From: Moraxella atlantae NBRC 14588 | Lineage (GTDB): Bacteria; Pseudomonadota; Gammaproteobacteria; Pseudomonadales; Moraxellaceae | Reading direction: 5' to 3' | Length of the DNA: 64,000 nucleotides | NCBI RefSeq assembly: GCF_001591265.1 | Contig: NZ_BCUL01000005.1 | Coordinates: 62,001-126,000, forward strand | In this document: positions 1 to 9,788 of the stretch, piece after piece | How the letters are laid out: each line of letters opens with the position of its first letter | Position numbering within the stretch: position 1 is the stretch's first letter | The notes under the pieces: generated by a model | Databases searched by the model: none | Seen by the model: the letters and a program-made list of their open reading frames with translations, nothing else | What the model was told of the DNA's origin: nothing | Position numbers and translations under genes: made by a program

Positions 1-67
1 TATTGACTTAGTACAACAAGCTGTCGCCCAAAAAGGGCGGCTACCTACCCAACCCACACAGGAGTAA
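1..67 (+). CDS. thrS: C-terminal end of probable threonyl-tRNA synthetase (partial)
   Basis: The first 67 bases hold an open frame (first full codon at position 2) that ends in TAA at 65-67 and encodes a 21-residue tail ending in Gln-Pro-Thr-Gln-Glu. The fragment itself is too short to identify. I call it thrS because thrS directly precedes infC in most proteobacteria, and because the infC ribosome-binding site GGAG (61-64) lies inside its last codons, which implies tight coupling. The rest of the gene is outside the window. Confidence 0.55.
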   Translation, partial: IDLVQQAVAQKGRLPTQPTQE

Positions 68-75
68 GTGTCATT
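61..75 (+). promoter_or_regulatory. infC ribosome-binding site and ATT start
   Basis: GGAG at 61-64, an 8-nt spacer, then ATT at 73-75. The preceding frame stops at 65-67, so the two genes are separated by only 5 nt. The site decides the infC start and, by analogy with E. coli infC, is the point of IF-3 autoregulation. Confidence 0.85.
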
Positions 76-594
76 AAGAGTTCAAATCGTTTAGAAATTA
101 ACGAAGAGATTCGCGCCAAAGAGGTGCGGCTGGTCAAAGCCGATGGCGAGCAGATGGGCGTGGTCGATATCCGCACTGCCCTACAAGCCGCGCGTGAGGC
201 TGAGCTAGATTTGGTCGAGATTGTCCCCGATGCCGAGCCCCCTGTGGTCAAGATCATGGACTACAAAAAGCACCTGTACGACCAAAAACAAAAAGCCAAG
301 GAAGCCAAAAAGAACCAAAAGCAAACTCAGCTTAAAGAAATCAAGCTGCGCCCTGGTACTGAAGAAGCCGACTATCAGGTCAAGCTGCGTAAAATCGTTG
401 AGTTTTTGGAAGACCAAGACAAGGTTAAAGTCACCATTCGCTTTCGTGGGCGTGAGATGGCGCACCAACAGATTGGTCTGCAACAGCTTGAGCGCATCAT
501 CACCGATACCGAAGGGGTGGCAAACGTTGAGCAGCCACCTAAGCTAGAAGGTCGCCAAATCGGTATGCTACTAGGCCCAACACGCAAAAAATAA
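73..594 (+). CDS. infC: Translation initiation factor IF-3, ATT start codon
   Basis: IF-3 binds the 30S subunit, keeps it apart from 50S and proofreads start-codon/initiator-tRNA pairing. The protein has the family N-terminal domain with the [10 protein letters not shown] block near its start, a Lys-rich linker (about residues 75-92) and the C-terminal domain ending in Gly-Pro-Thr-Arg-Lys-Lys. The first ATG/GTG codon in frame would cut into the conserved N-terminus. An ATT at 73-75 sits 8 nt after GGAG (61-64) and gives a 173-residue protein of normal length. ATT initiation is the known autoregulatory device of infC: IF-3 represses its own mRNA by rejecting the non-canonical start. It lies directly behind the probable thrS. 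Confidence 0.95.
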   Translation: MKSSNRLEINEEIRAKEVRLVKADGEQMGVVDIRTALQAAREAELDLVEIVPDAEPPVVKIMDYKKHLYDQKQKAKEAKKNQKQTQLKEIKLRPGTEEADYQVKLRKIVEFLEDQDKVKVTIRFRGREMAHQQIGLQQLERIITDTEGVANVEQPPKLEGRQIGMLLGPTRKK

Positions 595-667
595 TGGCTT
601 GGCTGGTAGATCTGCAATATATATACTGCCAGATACTGCCAGCGTAAAGGCTTAGCATATTAACTTT

Positions 668-704
668 AACAGCGTCAATGCGATCATTGACGCTGTTGTT
701 TTTG
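668..704 (+). terminator. Rho-independent terminator after infC
   Basis: A perfect 13-bp inverted repeat (arms 668-680 and 685-697, loop CGAT) is followed by a T-rich tract. It lies 74 nt after the infC stop, so rpmI and rplT, often cotranscribed with infC, are not downstream here. Confidence 0.85.
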
Positions 705-771
705 AGTTGGTCACAGTGGGTTTGACCTATGCACACAACCACCACCACGAGCAACAGGAAAATCAGCAGCC

Positions 772-2028
772 ATGACGACAGATTATGACGTGATCATCAT
801 TGGGGCAGGCGCGTCGGGGCTGATGTGCGCGCTGACCGCTGCCCAACGTGGGCGGCGTGTGTTGGTGCTTGACCATGCCAATAAGGCAGGCAAAAAAATC
901 CTGATGAGCGGTGGTGGACGCTGTAATTTTACCAATCTGTCGATTGATGCCAACAATTATTTGAGCCAAAATCCGCACTTTTGTAAATCCGCCTTGGCGC
1001 AGTACACACAATGGGACTTTATTGCTTTGGTTGAGGCGTATGGCGTGGCGTATCATGAGCGTGACCACGGGCAGCTGTTTTGTGTAAATAGCGCGCAGGA
1101 TATATTGCAGCTTTTATTGGATATATGCCACGCCCATGGTGTGACCATCGCGCTGCGCCGTGAGGTTCAAGACATTCAAACCAATGCTGATGACAGCTTT
1201 GCCATCAGCGTCGCGCCTGTTGCCGATAAACGCACCACAACCGCCACCTACCGAGTGAACCCAACGCCGCAAACCTTGCATTGCCAATCGTTGGTGATTG
1301 CCACGGGTGGTTTGTCGATACCGACGATGGGGGCGACAGGCTTTGGCTATCAAGTGGCAACGCAGTTTGGGCATGACATCGTGCCGACATCAGCAGGCTT
1401 GGTGCCGTTTACTTTTACCGACCAGTTGGGTGCGGCGTTTGCCAGTTTGGCAGGTACTGGTGTGCAGGTGACAGCAAGCAATGCCCACGCGGCGTTTGAT
1501 TTGGCCATGCTGTTTACCCATCGCGGTTTGTCTGGGCCTGCTATGTTGCAGCTGTCCAATTACTGGCAACTTGGTGAGCCGATCACGCTTGATTTATTGC
1601 CGCAGCTTGATGCCACCGACTGGCTACTGACGCGCAAGCAACGCCAACCCACGGCTTTGCTACGCAATGTGTTGCCCGATGCCATCCGCCCTGCTTTGCC
1701 CAAAAAGCTGTTGGCGACGTTGCAAAACTTGCTGTGGGCGGATATCGCCGATACGCGCTTGGGGGATATCAAAGACCAGCGCTTGATGACACTTGGCGAT
1801 ACGCTCAACGGTTGGCAAATTTTGCCCTCAGGCACAGAAGGTTATCGCACGGCAGAAGTCACACGCGGTGGTGTGGCAACCGATCGCATTGCGTCTAAAA
1901 CTATGCAAAGCCAGCTGCAACCAAATTTGTATTTTATCGGTGAAGTGCTTGATGTGACAGGCTGGCTCGGGGGTTATAATTTTCAATGGGCGTGGTCATC
2001 AGGCTTTGTCGCTGGGCAAGTGGTTTAA
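772..2028 (+). CDS. NAD(P)/FAD-dependent oxidoreductase, HI0933/YhiN (BaiN-like) family
   Basis: A cytoplasmic flavoprotein of 418 residues. The N-terminus shows a Rossmann dinucleotide-binding fingerprint (IIIGAGASGL near residues 6-15), followed by the family signature around GKKILMSGGGRCNFTN (about residues 40-55). The C-terminal block with EVTRGGV and a GEVLDVTGWLGGYNFQWAWSSG motif closes the FAD site. Length is typical for the HI0933 family. Some relatives act in bile-acid or other enone reductions, but the physiological substrate in most gammaproteobacteria is not known, so I give no specific reaction. It stands alone between two terminators. Confidence 0.88.
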   Translation: MTTDYDVIIIGAGASGLMCALTAAQRGRRVLVLDHANKAGKKILMSGGGRCNFTNLSIDANNYLSQNPHFCKSALAQYTQWDFIALVEAYGVAYHERDHGQLFCVNSAQDILQLLLDICHAHGVTIALRREVQDIQTNADDSFAISVAPVADKRTTTATYRVNPTPQTLHCQSLVIATGGLSIPTMGATGFGYQVATQFGHDIVPTSAGLVPFTFTDQLGAAFASLAGTGVQVTASNAHAAFDLAMLFTHRGLSGPAMLQLSNYWQLGEPITLDLLPQLDATDWLLTRKQRQPTALLRNVLPDAIRPALPKKLLATLQNLLWADIADTRLGDIKDQRLMTLGDTLNGWQILPSGTEGYRTAEVTRGGVATDRIASKTMQSQLQPNLYFIGEVLDVTGWLGGYNFQWAWSSGFVAGQVV

Positions 2029-2046
2029 GCTTGCCGTATTTTGATT

Positions 2047-2083
2047 AAAAAAAACCGCTGACGATTTGCCAGCGGTTTTTTTG
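2047..2083. terminator. Bidirectional terminator between convergent genes
   Basis: A-run, CCGCTG, 9-nt loop, CAGCGG, T-run (core 2055-2075). It lies between the convergent YhiN-type gene and the flavin-binding stress protein, and both strands give a stem followed by T's. Confidence 0.85.
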
Positions 2084-2102
2084 TCAATTTGGGTGGCGCA
2101 AA

Positions 2103-2603
2103 TTAAAAGCTAAACGCGCTGTTCTCGCCCAAACTGTCAGCGATTTTACCGCCTGTTACGGCAGCGGCGGTCATTTTAAAAAAATTCACCACGTCACTGC
2201 CGCTCAGCCAGTACTCTGCGCCATTGGGCACGACTTTGATCAACTGCACGTTGACATCTTCTTTGCCATGTTCAAAAAACGCGCTGTACATAGGCGACCA
2301 TAGTTCATCGAGTTTGTCCGCGTCATCGACCAACTCAGCATGACCATTGATAGACACATAATCTTTGTGGTCTTTACTGGTGTAGCTGAGGTTCACTTGC
2401 GCGTTGTTTTGAATGTCTTTGACGGTCTCGGTGGTTTTATCGCCGATAAACCAAATCTCACGGGCAGGTAAGTTGATGTGGTTGGTGGTCATCGGACAGG
2501 CGTGTAGATGCCCTTCGGCGGTGATGGTGGTTAGCATGGCAAACTTAACGTCTTGCATGATGCTGGCAACCGCGTCAAAATGTTGTTGTGGTGTTTGGGT
2601 CAT
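2103..2603 (-). CDS. Pyridoxamine 5'-phosphate oxidase-like general stress protein
   Basis: 166 residues with the split-barrel flavin-binding fold of the PNPOx-like/YdaG general stress family: a KFAMLTT strand near residue 20, HACPMTTN, EIWFIGDKTTETVKDI and VNLSYTSKDHKDYVSINGHAE segments in the usual order. Such proteins probably bind FMN or a related cofactor; the substrate is unknown. A longer frame exists upstream, but the ATG at 2603 is preceded by AAGGA at 8-9 nt and gives the usual family start, so I use it. Single gene, divergent from the SulP transporter. Confidence 0.85.
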   Translation of the reverse strand: MTQTPQQHFDAVASIMQDVKFAMLTTITAEGHLHACPMTTNHINLPAREIWFIGDKTTETVKDIQNNAQVNLSYTSKDHKDYVSINGHAELVDDADKLDELWSPMYSAFFEHGKEDVNVQLIKVVPNGAEYWLSGSDVVNFFKMTAAAVTGGKIADSLGENSAFSF

Positions 2604-2791
2604 GGTGGCTTCCTTTTTGCCTAAAATTTTGGGGTGGAATATCAATCGGGGCTCAATGAACGATAGCGTCATTCATTTAGCGCATGTGCTTTAATATAAA
2701 ATAGTGGCAAATTTTTACCAGTCGAATTTTGTAAATAATTCTCATTGACTGTTTGGGTGCTATAGCAGTCAAGTATTTTGCGAGGGTCTAC

Positions 2792-4564
2792 ATGTACGGT
2801 GGATTTTTTCGGCCATCCAAAAATGCTGGGCACAATGTCTTGGGTGTGCCTGCGTGGGTGCGTGATTATCGCAAGTCAATGTTGGCGCAAGATGTGTTGG
2901 CAGGGCTGGTGGTAGGTGTGGTGGTAATTCCGCAAAGTTTGGGCTATGCCATGTTGGCAGGGCTACCGCCTGTGTATGGGCTGTATAGCGCGGTGGTGCC
3001 TGTGTTGGTGTATGCGTGGGTTGGGGCAAGCGCGGTCAATGCGGTGGGGCCAGTGGCGATTACGGCAATTATGACGGCGCAGGCGTTGCAGCCATACGGC
3101 GCTCTGCCACCTGCGGATTATGCACGATTGGCAAGTTGGCTTGCGCTGCTGACAGGTGGGCTATTGACGCTTGCGCATGTGTTTCGGCTAGGTTGGATTA
3201 CTCAGTTTATCAGCCGTGGGGTGACGGCAGGGTTTATCAGCGGCGCGGCGTTGTTGATTTTTTTGGGGCAAATTAAGTTTGTCACGGGGATTCATACCAC
3301 GGGCAATACGCTGTTGGCGATGGGTGAGAGTTTTTTTATCCATCTTGGCGCACTGCACGTGCCGACGCTGCTGGTCGGTGCGGTGACGTTTGGGGTGTTA
3401 GTTGTCAATCGCTATTATTTGACGCGCTGGTTTGGGGGTCAAGTGTCGGATAAAACGCTGTCGATTGTGACGCGTGTGCTGCCATTGGTGGTGATGGTGT
3501 TGGCGATTTTGGTCAGTGCGCTGGGGCATTTGGCTGCGCACGGCGTGGCGACGGTGGCGCATATTCCGCAAGGCTTACCGCATATTTTGCTACCGCTGAC
3601 AGGTTTGCCGCTTGGGCAGCTGATTGCGCTGTTGCCTGCGGCGGCGTTGATGGCGTTGATTGGTTTTGTGTCAAGTGATGCGGTGGCAGGCAATTTTGCG
3701 CGCGTGCGCCATGAGCCGTATGACGCAAACCGCGAGTTGTTGGGACTGGGGCTGGCAAATATTGCAGGCAGCGTGACGCAAAGCTTTACGGTGGTTGGTG
3801 GGTTTTCGCGCACGGCGGTGAATGTCGATGCAGGCGCACAATCACCGCTTGCCAGTGTATTGTCGGTAGCGGTGATGGTGTTGGCGTTGGTGTGGCTTGC
3901 GCCCTATCTTGCACCGTTGCCGTATGCAGTGCTTGGCGCGACGATCATGGTGTCCATTATCAGCATGGTGGATTTGGCAACGTTTTGGCAAGCACGGCAG
4001 CGTGATCGCTTGGATGCGTTGGCGTTTGCGGTGGCATTGGTTGGTGTGCTGTTGTTTGGGCTAAATATCGGGTTGGTGATCGGTATTTTGGTGTCGTTTG
4101 CGGGGCTGATTTGGCAATCTAGCCATCCACACATGGCGATTGTTGGGCAGGTTGGAGATACGGGGCATTTTCGCAACATCGAGCGTCATCACGTCGCCCA
4201 GCACGCCGATGTATTGGTGATTCGCATTGATGAAAGCTTATTTTATGGCAATGCTGAATCGGTGCGCCAATTTATCCAAACGGTGGTGCACGCGCATCCT
4301 GCTTGCCGTCATGTCGTGCTGATGCTATCGGCAGTCAATCACATTGATTTGACCGCCCAAGAGATGCTAGTTGAGCTGGGGCAAGCGTTGCTTGCGCGCA
4401 ATATTTCGCTCAATTTTTCTGAAGTCAAAGGCCCTGTCATGGACGTGATTGCCAACACGCCTGTGATCCAAAATTTGTCAGGGCAGGTGTTTTTGAGCAC
4501 CCAACAGGCGGTGGATACCTTGGTCGCGTTAGACAGCGCGCTGGGGGATCAAACGCTGCGCTAA
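2792..4564 (+). CDS. SulP family anion transporter (sulfate permease-like) with STAS domain
   Basis: An inner-membrane anion transporter of 590 residues. The first about 420 residues are a string of hydrophobic helices with the SulP consensus after the first helix (IPQSLGYAMLAGLPPVYGLYSA, about residues 51-72) and the GGFSRTAVN signature in the middle. Residues from about 460 form a STAS domain, as in other SulP carriers. SulP members move sulfate, bicarbonate or dicarboxylates; the sequence does not say which. A TTG start at 2753 is possible, but the ATG at 2792 has a GAGGG 5-6 nt upstream. No cysteine-biosynthesis genes or carbonic anhydrase are adjacent. Confidence 0.88.
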   Translation: MYGGFFRPSKNAGHNVLGVPAWVRDYRKSMLAQDVLAGLVVGVVVIPQSLGYAMLAGLPPVYGLYSAVVPVLVYAWVGASAVNAVGPVAITAIMTAQALQPYGALPPADYARLASWLALLTGGLLTLAHVFRLGWITQFISRGVTAGFISGAALLIFLGQIKFVTGIHTTGNTLLAMGESFFIHLGALHVPTLLVGAVTFGVLVVNRYYLTRWFGGQVSDKTLSIVTRVLPLVVMVLAILVSALGHLAAHGVATVAHIPQGLPHILLPLTGLPLGQLIALLPAAALMALIGFVSSDAVAGNFARVRHEPYDANRELLGLGLANIAGSVTQSFTVVGGFSRTAVNVDAGAQSPLASVLSVAVMVLALVWLAPYLAPLPYAVLGATIMVSIISMVDLATFWQARQRDRLDALAFAVALVGVLLFGLNIGLVIGILVSFAGLIWQSSHPHMAIVGQVGDTGHFRNIERHHVAQHADVLVIRIDESLFYGNAESVRQFIQTVVHAHPACRHVVLMLSAVNHIDLTAQEMLVELGQALLARNISLNFSEVKGPVMDVIANTPVIQNLSGQVFLSTQQAVDTLVALDSALGDQTLR

Positions 4565-4725
4565 ACCACAGCGTTTTAAACAGGTGCTTTTTAATCAACA
4601 GGTGCTTCCCAAACAGCTACCACAGCGACATCACCATATGCTACCATTTTGCCACAGACAAACCGCCAAAAACTTGCTAAAAATTTTTGCTAAGATTTAT
4701 CAAAAGCATATATAAGGATTATATC

Positions 4726-5940
4726 ATGAGCCAAGTTTTAGTAGCAGGTGCAAACACCACGGTACCGACAACAAATTTACGCCTGCGTGTGGTCAGCCAA
4801 TCACCGATTGATTGCGCGGCGTATCGACTGGCGGCAAATGGCAAGGTGCGTGGCGATGGCGATATGATTTTTTATGGGCAAACCCAAAGTGATGACGGAC
4901 GCGTGCGCTACACGGGGCATGAAACCGATTGTGCGTTTGACGTGGATTTGCCCAGCCAACCAGCTGCAATTGACAAAATCGCTTTGGCATTTTCTAGTGA
5001 CCGCGCGCTGTCGGCATTGGGCGATATTGAATTGACTGTCTTTGATGGCAGCACACCGCTAGCACAATGCCGCGTCACCACCACAGGGCGCAGCGAAAAA
5101 GCACTGATTTTGGCAGAATTGTACCGTCGGCAGTGGGCATGGAAATTGCGCTTTGTCGCGCAAGGTTTTGATGGTGGGCTCAAGCCATTGTCGGAATATT
5201 ATGGCGTGGAAATTGCCGACGACACACCACCACCTGCGCCCACGCCACAAACGCTTAGCCAAACATCGCCTGCCCCCACAACCTCTACAACCCCCACCCC
5301 ACCACCTGCACCCAAAAGCACGCTGAATCTTAGCAAGGTGACCTTAACCAAACAGCAAGCCAGCATCAACCTCAGTAAGCGCGATAACTTTGGTGATATC
5401 GCCATCAACCTCAACTGGAACCAACGCGCCGCGATGCCCAGCCGTGGCACGCTCAGCCAGCTGTTTGGTAGGTCATCGGGCGGTATCGATTTGGATTTGG
5501 GCGCGTTTGTCGCCTTACAAAATGGTAACAAATACGTTATTCAAGCCTTGGGTGACACGTTTGGCAACCTCGACGCCGCGCCATTTGTACGTTTGCGCGC
5601 CGATGACCGCACGGGCGCATCTGCCAGCGGCGAGTGGCTTGATATCAACGGGCGTTATTGGCAGCAAATCCGCGAGGTGCTGATTTATGCCTTTATCTAC
5701 GAAGGTGTGCCCAACTGGGCGCAGACCGATGGCGTGGCGACCTTGCACATTCCCGACCAACCGCTGATTGAAACCCATTTGACTGAAGGCACCAATCACC
5801 TAGGTATGTGCGCGATCGCCCGGTTGATCAACCAAAACGGCAGCATCCAAGTTGAGCGTGTCAATCAATATTTTGATGGGCATAAATCCATGGATCAGCA
5901 GTTTGGTTGGAACTTTAACTGGACGCGTGGGCGCAAATAA
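4726..5940 (+). CDS. terA: Tellurium-resistance protein TerA-like, two TerD-type domains
   Basis: 404 residues. An N-terminal TerD-like domain (about residues 10-160, with the AANGKVRGDGDMIFYGQ block) is joined by a Pro/Thr-rich linker (about 165-205) to a C-terminal TerA domain with the SRGTLSQLFGR and GGIDLDLGAFV motifs. TerD-type domains bind Ca2+ and belong to the membrane-associated stress system linked to tellurite, phage and colicin resistance. The ATG at 4726 has AAGGA 8 nt upstream. The TerD gene follows after 134 bp with a very similar leader (TAAGGAT). The usual partners terB, terC, terZ and terF are absent here. Confidence 0.82.
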   Translation: MSQVLVAGANTTVPTTNLRLRVVSQSPIDCAAYRLAANGKVRGDGDMIFYGQTQSDDGRVRYTGHETDCAFDVDLPSQPAAIDKIALAFSSDRALSALGDIELTVFDGSTPLAQCRVTTTGRSEKALILAELYRRQWAWKLRFVAQGFDGGLKPLSEYYGVEIADDTPPPAPTPQTLSQTSPAPTTSTTPTPPPAPKSTLNLSKVTLTKQQASINLSKRDNFGDIAINLNWNQRAAMPSRGTLSQLFGRSSGGIDLDLGAFVALQNGNKYVIQALGDTFGNLDAAPFVRLRADDRTGASASGEWLDINGRYWQQIREVLIYAFIYEGVPNWAQTDGVATLHIPDQPLIETHLTEGTNHLGMCAIARLINQNGSIQVERVNQYFDGHKSMDQQFGWNFNWTRGRK

Positions 5941-6074
5941 GGTGTAAAAATAACAAGTTACAAAAACCTGCTTTAATGGAGCAAAGACTGTGGTAAAGTA
6001 AATTTATGCAGCTTGCTAATGAGCTGTTTTTAAATTTCAAAAACTAAAACGTTAATTTTAATAAGGATCCAAAC

Positions 6075-6650
6075 ATGGCAATTTCATTAAATAAAGGCGG
6101 TAACTTATCATTGTCAAAAACTGACCCGTCATTAAGCCGCTTGTTGATTGGCTTGGGCTGGGATGAGCGCGTGACCTCAGGTGCAGAGTTTGATTTGGAC
6201 GCTAGCGCATTTTTGTTGGGCACAAATGGCAAGGTACGCGGTGACCACGACTTTATTTTTTACAACCAGTTGCGCTCACCTGAGGGCGCGGTCGAGCACA
6301 CAGGCGATAACCGCAGCGGTGTAGGCGAAGGCGATGACGAGGTCATCAAGGTAAACCTCACCCAAGTGCCTGCCGATGTGGACAAAATCGCCATCACCGT
6401 GACCATTCATGACGCGCAAGTTCGCAACCAAAACTTTGGACAAGTACAAAACGCCTTTATTCGTCTGGTCAATGAAGACACAGGCGCAGAGGTGGTACGC
6501 TTTGATTTGGCAGAAGATTATTCGGTTGAAACCGCGATGGTCTTTGGTGAGGTATATCGCTATAATGGCGAGTGGAAATTCCGCGCTGTGGGGCAAGGCT
6601 ACGCTGGCGGCTTGGCAGCGATGTGTACGCAGTACGGTATTCAGATTTAA
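6075..6650 (+). CDS. terD: TerD family stress protein
   Basis: 191 residues, the standard single-domain TerD/TerE size. Starts with the hallmark [13 protein letters not shown], then [18 protein letters not shown] and [12 protein letters not shown] acidic clusters that form the Ca2+ site, and ends with the [12 protein letters not shown] signature. It is cytosolic and probably associates with a Ter complex at the inner membrane. It follows the terA-like gene on the same strand, has its own AAGGAT ribosome site and ends at a strong terminator, so the two are likely a small operon. TerD versus TerE cannot be told apart by eye. Confidence 0.9.
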   Translation: MAISLNKGGNLSLSKTDPSLSRLLIGLGWDERVTSGAEFDLDASAFLLGTNGKVRGDHDFIFYNQLRSPEGAVEHTGDNRSGVGEGDDEVIKVNLTQVPADVDKIAITVTIHDAQVRNQNFGQVQNAFIRLVNEDTGAEVVRFDLAEDYSVETAMVFGEVYRYNGEWKFRAVGQGYAGGLAAMCTQYGIQI

Positions 6651-6697
6651 GCAGTTTTGCGTTTGGCTTTTTAACCTAGCTTTTTTAAGCGCATAAC

Positions 6698-6733
6698 AAA
6701 ACGGCTTTGGTTGCTTGACCAAAGCCGTTTTTG
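6698..6733. terminator. Bidirectional terminator between terD and prfC
   Basis: 14-bp inverted repeat AAAACGGCTTTGGT / ACCAAAGCCGTTTT with a 6-nt loop and T-runs on both strands, between convergent genes. Confidence 0.9.
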
Positions 6734-6745
6734 TGCGCTGTGTTA

Positions 6746-8326
6746 TCAATGCTCGCGTGTTGCCGAAAAGATGATGTCAGGATAACGCTCTTGCATCAGT
6801 TGCAGATTGACGCGGCTTGGCGCAAGGTAGGTCAAGTAGCCGCCACCATCTACCGATAACTGATCGTGGGCTTTTTTCTTAAACTTGTTAAACTCATTGG
6901 TATCGTCACAATGCACCCAGCGTACGGTGGCAATGGATACAGGCTCAAACGTGCATTGCACCTTGTATTCTTCGGCAAGGCGATGGGCAACGACTTCAAA
7001 TTGCAGCACGCCAACCGCGCCTAAAATTAAATCATTGTTGATTTGTGGCATAAACACTTGGGTCGCGCCTTCCTCAGATAGTTGTTGCAAGCCTTTTTGT
7101 AGCTGTTTGGATTTGAGCGGATCTTTTAAGATCACGCGGCGAAATAGCTCAGGCGCAAAATGCGGAATGCCCGTGAAGTTTAATACCTCACCTTCGGTAA
7201 AGCTATCGCCAATCTGTATCGTGCCATGATTGTGCAGCCCGATGATGTCGCCTGCATAAGCCTCCTCCAATGCCTCGCGGTCACCTGCCAAAAACGTCAG
7301 AGCATCGGCAATGCGTACGTCTTTGCCAATACGTACATGGTTCATTTTCATGCCTTTTTCGTACTTGCCCGAACACACGCGCATAAAGGCAATGCGGTCG
7401 CGGTGTTTGGGATCCATGTTGGCTTGAATTTTAAACACAAAACCTGAGAATTTTTCTTCATCAGCATGCACGATACGCTGGGTAGTGGCGTGGTCTTTGG
7501 GCGCAGGCGCGTGCGCGACCAACGTATCAAGCACCATGTTTACACCAAAATTACCCAATGCCGTGCCAAACAACACAGGTGTTTGCTCACCGCGTAAAAA
7601 CGCCGCGCTGTCCCAGTCCTCATACGCCATTTGAGCAAGCTCAAGGCTTTCTTCAAACTCACGAAACGCGATGTCACCAATTTTTTGGCGTATATCGGGA
7701 TAGTCGTAGCCGTCGCGCTGTTCAATTTCAATCAGTTGTGTGCCAAAGCCTTTTTGGTAGATATAGGTTTTATCCTCGCCCAAATGATATACACCGACAA
7801 AATCCTGCCCCATGCCAATCGGCCACGTCAAAGGCACGCAGCGGATTTTGAGCACGTCCTCGATTTCATCAAGCAATGCCAATGGGTCGCGGATTTCACG
7901 GTCAAGTTTATTGACAAATGAGATAATCGGCGTGTCGCGCATACGGCAGACTTCCATTAGCTTGATGGTACGCTCCTCGACGCCTTTTGCGCCATCAATG
8001 ACCATCAGTGCACTGTCGACAGCGGTCAAGGTGCGATAAGTGTCCTCACTAAAGTCCGCGTGCCCAGGGGTATCAAGCAGGTTAATCATGTGCTCGGCAT
8101 ACGGAAATTGCATGACTGAAGTGGTGATCGAGATACCGCGCTCTTGCTCCATGCTCATCCAATCCGAGGTGGCGTGTTTGTCGGTTTTGCGGCTTTTGAC
8201 CTCGCCTGCGGTCTGAATGGCACGCCCCCACAGCAAAAGCTTTTCGGTCATGGTGGTTTTACCCGCATCGGGGTGGCTGATGATGGCAAACGTGCGCCGT
8301 TTGGCGACTTCGCTGGCTAAACTCAT
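6746..8326 (-). CDS. prfC: Peptide chain release factor RF3 (GTPase)
   Basis: RF3 is the translational GTPase that removes RF1/RF2 from the ribosome after termination. Family landmarks: [11 protein letters not shown]-loop near residue 18, the [10 protein letters not shown] switch region, DTPGHADFS (G3), NKLDRE (G4), then EF-Tu-like domain II and an RF3-specific C-terminal domain. About 526 residues, matching E. coli. A TTG at 8350 would add 8 residues; the ATG at 8326 fits the family start (Met-Ser-Leu before [10 protein letters not shown]). It shares a terminator with terD. Confidence 0.96.
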   Translation of the reverse strand: MSLASEVAKRRTFAIISHPDAGKTTMTEKLLLWGRAIQTAGEVKSRKTDKHATSDWMSMEQERGISITTSVMQFPYAEHMINLLDTPGHADFSEDTYRTLTAVDSALMVIDGAKGVEERTIKLMEVCRMRDTPIISFVNKLDREIRDPLALLDEIEDVLKIRCVPLTWPIGMGQDFVGVYHLGEDKTYIYQKGFGTQLIEIEQRDGYDYPDIRQKIGDIAFREFEESLELAQMAYEDWDSAAFLRGEQTPVLFGTALGNFGVNMVLDTLVAHAPAPKDHATTQRIVHADEEKFSGFVFKIQANMDPKHRDRIAFMRVCSGKYEKGMKMNHVRIGKDVRIADALTFLAGDREALEEAYAGDIIGLHNHGTIQIGDSFTEGEVLNFTGIPHFAPELFRRVILKDPLKSKQLQKGLQQLSEEGATQVFMPQINNDLILGAVGVLQFEVVAHRLAEEYKVQCTFEPVSIATVRWVHCDDTNEFNKFKKKAHDQLSVDGGGYLTYLAPSRVNLQLMQERYPDIIFSATREH

Positions 8327-8350
8327 GGGCGGCTTCTCGGCTAATATCAA

Positions 8351-8656
8351 TGGATAAACGTGCCAACACGCGGCAAATCAAAACCGCTATTGTAGCCGAT
8401 TTTGCCAAATTTGGCGATTTTCATGTTCTTGGGTTTTATTTTGGCTTGCTTTATTTTAGCTTACATAATTTTAGCTTACATAATTGTTTTGATTATTGTT
8501 TAAAATACCTAAAAAATTCAACCAGCAACAGCGTGCTAAGACAACGTGACAAAATGCCACCAAACTTCAGTAGCATTCAAAAATCGCTTACTCTACAATA
8601 TTTTTATTAACTTTACTTGTCTGCTTAAAAATATCCTGCTTAGTTTGTTACATCTG
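8351..8656. other. Gene-poor AT-rich spacer between prfC and the AI-2E permease
   Basis: A divergent intergenic region with promoters expected for both flanking genes. A short frame (8350-8610) exists but has no recognisable domain, no ribosome site and low-complexity AT composition, so I do not call it a gene. It contains a perfect 15-bp tandem duplication (8455-8484). Confidence 0.6.
8455..8484. repeat. 15-bp tandem duplication
   Basis: TTTAGCTTACATAAT occurs twice in direct succession (8455-8469, 8470-8484) in the intergenic region upstream of the AI-2E permease. Confidence 0.9.
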
Positions 8657-9754
8657 ATGTCTGATTTTACTCCCACCGATACACCCAGCGCACCTGTACC
8701 CACCAGACTCGCAAGCAAGCCCATACCCGACATCAAAACCTTTTTGCTTGCCATTGGCGGTGTGGTGGTGATGTGGCTACCTGTGCTGCTGCTGCATCTG
8801 ACGTTGGTGCTGTTTTCTGCACTGATTGCGTATGCTTTGACGCGTAGCATCGCCAACTGGCTACGCAAACAAATGGCGTATCTGCGCCCAAATTGGCGCG
8901 GTTTTCAAACCCATCAGCTTGCCGAATGGTTGGCGCTGTCAGGTTGGTTACTGGTTACGGTCGTACTGGTGATTTTAACAGGCGATTGGGTGGCAGAAAA
9001 AATGAGCGTCGATGTATTTGGCAAATTGGTTGAGCAAATCACGCTGGTGCTTGACCAGTTGCACCGCATGCTGCCCGATGATGTCGCGCGTCACGTGCCA
9101 AGCTCGGTGAGTATGCTGCAAACACAGCTGTTGGCAATGGTCAAAACCTACGCGCCGCAGCTGCAACTGGCAGGCATTCATACCTTACGCGGTTTGGGCT
9201 ATGTGCTGATCGGCATGATCATCGGCTCGATGATGGCGGTACAAATCACGCCGCATCCGCGCGCGCCTTTGCCACCCATTGTCAGTTATGCGCGCGGTCA
9301 GTTTGATGAGCTGACACAAGTGTTTGGCGATGTGTTTTTTGCTCAGGTCAAAATCTCCACGATTAACACCTTCCTCACGGCGGTTTATCTGTTGGGTATT
9401 TTGCCATTGGTCGGGCATCCGCTGCCGATGGCATGGACGGTGGTGCTGATTACCTTTGCCTGTGGGTTGATTCCTGTGGTTGGCAATTTGGTGTCCAATG
9501 TCATTATTGTGCTGCTGAGCCTCACGCATGGTTTGGGCGTCAGCCTGGCCTCGCTAGCGTGGTTGGTCAGTATTCATAAGCTTGAGTATTTTTTAAACGC
9601 GCAAATCATCGGGCATCGCATCCATGCCGCGGCGTGGGAATTGCTCATTATGATGCTGCTGTTTGAGGCAACGTTTGGTATTGCAGGTTTGGTTGCCGCG
9701 CCTGTCATTTATGCCCAAATCAAGCGCGTGCTTTTACACCGTGGTTGGTTGTGA
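8657..9754 (+). CDS. AI-2E family transporter (PerM/YdiK-like permease)
   Basis: An inner-membrane protein of 365 residues. It has paired hydrophobic helices at the N-terminus (about 25-75), a soluble amphipathic middle section, then a block of membrane helices with the family signatures GLIPVVGNLVSN and a PVIYAQIKRVL tail. The family was named after TqsA, linked to autoinducer-2 export, but most members have unknown or ion/proton antiport-like roles, so the substrate is open. The frame extends upstream to 8546; the ATG at 8657 begins a typical N-terminus, although no strong ribosome site precedes it. Confidence 0.82.
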   Translation: MSDFTPTDTPSAPVPTRLASKPIPDIKTFLLAIGGVVVMWLPVLLLHLTLVLFSALIAYALTRSIANWLRKQMAYLRPNWRGFQTHQLAEWLALSGWLLVTVVLVILTGDWVAEKMSVDVFGKLVEQITLVLDQLHRMLPDDVARHVPSSVSMLQTQLLAMVKTYAPQLQLAGIHTLRGLGYVLIGMIIGSMMAVQITPHPRAPLPPIVSYARGQFDELTQVFGDVFFAQVKISTINTFLTAVYLLGILPLVGHPLPMAWTVVLITFACGLIPVVGNLVSNVIIVLLSLTHGLGVSLASLAWLVSIHKLEYFLNAQIIGHRIHAAAWELLIMMLLFEATFGIAGLVAAPVIYAQIKRVLLHRGWL

Positions 9755-9788
9755 TGGTTCATAGTGTTTGAGGCATAAAACACAATCG

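Noticed and set aside
4565-4725. Additional gene between the SulP transporter and terA
   Set aside because: No frame with a ribosome site; only short AACAGGTGCTT direct repeats.
8350-8610. 86-codon frame starting opposite the prfC start
   Set aside because: No ribosome site or domain; contains the 15-bp tandem duplication; looks like a chance frame in an AT-rich spacer.
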